Assembly (NCBI GenBank): GCA_023411815.1
Contig: JAEYOJ010000130.1
Coordinates: forward strand, 1 to 5,526
From: Pseudomonadota bacterium
GTDB taxonomy: Bacteria > Desulfobacterota > Desulfovibrionia > Desulfovibrionales > Desulfovibrionaceae
DNA length: 5,526 nt
Reading direction: 5' to 3'
In this document: piece by piece, positions 5,502 through 5,526 of the stretch
Numbering within the stretch: the first letter of the stretch is position 1
How the letters are laid out: each line of letters starts with the position of its first letter
Made by a program: the position numbers and the translations under genes
The notes under the pieces: model-generated
The model's database searches: none
The model's input: the letters and a program-made list of their open reading frames with translations, nothing else
Told to the model about the DNA's origin: nothing

Positions 5502-5526
5502 ATGTCGAGAGTTACCACCATCGGAC
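5502..5526 (+). CDS. IS110/IS1111-family transposase, N-terminus only
   Basis: ATG at 5502 follows a good SD, AAAGGAG at 5487-5493, eight bases upstream. The eight visible codons give MSRVTTIG and the window then ends. Transposases of this family begin with an RNase H/RuvC-like DEDD domain whose first catalytic Asp usually follows directly (T-I-G-L-D). They act as RNA-guided recombinases that use a bridge/seek RNA from the element's own non-coding end. The frame is open to the window edge. The family call rests on very few residues but agrees with the spacing, the SD and the inverted repeat. Confidence 0.65.

Larger units (their letters stand above)
5432..5526 (+). mobile_element. Left end of an IS110/IS1111-family insertion sequence (partial)
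   Basis: The identification rests on the first eight residues of the transposase, MSRVTTIG, which match the family's usual N-terminus (x-V-T-T-I-G-L-D), and on a 12-base sequence at 5432-5443 that could be the subterminal left inverted repeat of the IS1111 subgroup. If that is right, the true left boundary lies a few bases upstream of 5432. If the element belongs instead to the IS110 subgroup, its left end, including a bridge/seek RNA region, could extend back into the hairpin cluster. The rest of the element is outside the window, so neither the boundary nor completeness can be settled. Confidence 0.6.

Noticed and set aside
5205..5526. A CRISPR array or tRNA attachment site after merR
   Set aside because: The hairpins differ from one another and show no regular direct repeats with spacers. 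No tRNA cloverleaf or tRNA 3' end is visible.

Overview
This is a GC-rich bacterial window of housekeeping and accessory DNA. The best guess is a Desulfovibrio-like sulfate reducer (Desulfovibrionales). That guess rests on the pairing of pheT with a short MerR-family gene, on paired GC-rich intergenic hairpins of a kind I recall from that group, and on codon use. It was not confirmed by any search.

Layout, all genes on the + strand. Positions 1-80 hold the upstream gap before pheT (presumably after pheS) with a long hairpin. Positions 81-2501 are a full-length pheT (phenylalanyl-tRNA synthetase beta subunit), closed by a textbook intrinsic terminator at 2529-2563. Positions 2564-2991 carry no gene: an AT-richer stretch, then a run of stem-loops leading to the Shine-Dalgarno (SD) sequence of a small secreted protein of unknown function (2992-3351), which is followed by a strong hairpin. 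Positions 3394-3740 again carry no gene. Positions 3741-4784 encode a complete orphan FabH-like ketoacyl-ACP synthase III with an intact Cys-His-Asn triad. Positions 4869-5204 encode a 111-aa MerR-family regulator. From 5231 to about 5404 there are at least five consecutive hairpins. The window then enters the left end of an IS110/IS1111-family insertion sequence, whose transposase starts at 5502 and is cut by the window edge after eight codons.

How the parts relate. In many proteobacteria a merR-type gene lies directly after pheT or after pheT-ihfA. Here about 2.3 kb separates them. It holds two genes unrelated to translation, each apparently its own transcription unit, and there is no ihfA. 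This suggests an insertion into a conserved locus, or an ancestral neighbourhood that has been rearranged. The IS end lying against a palindrome cluster fits the known habit of many IS110/IS1111 elements of targeting REP-like or hairpin sequences.

I do not see a clear new multi-gene system. The items most worth checking are the orphan ketosynthase, the structured leader of the secreted protein, and the IS left end, where an inverted repeat covers the transposase SD.
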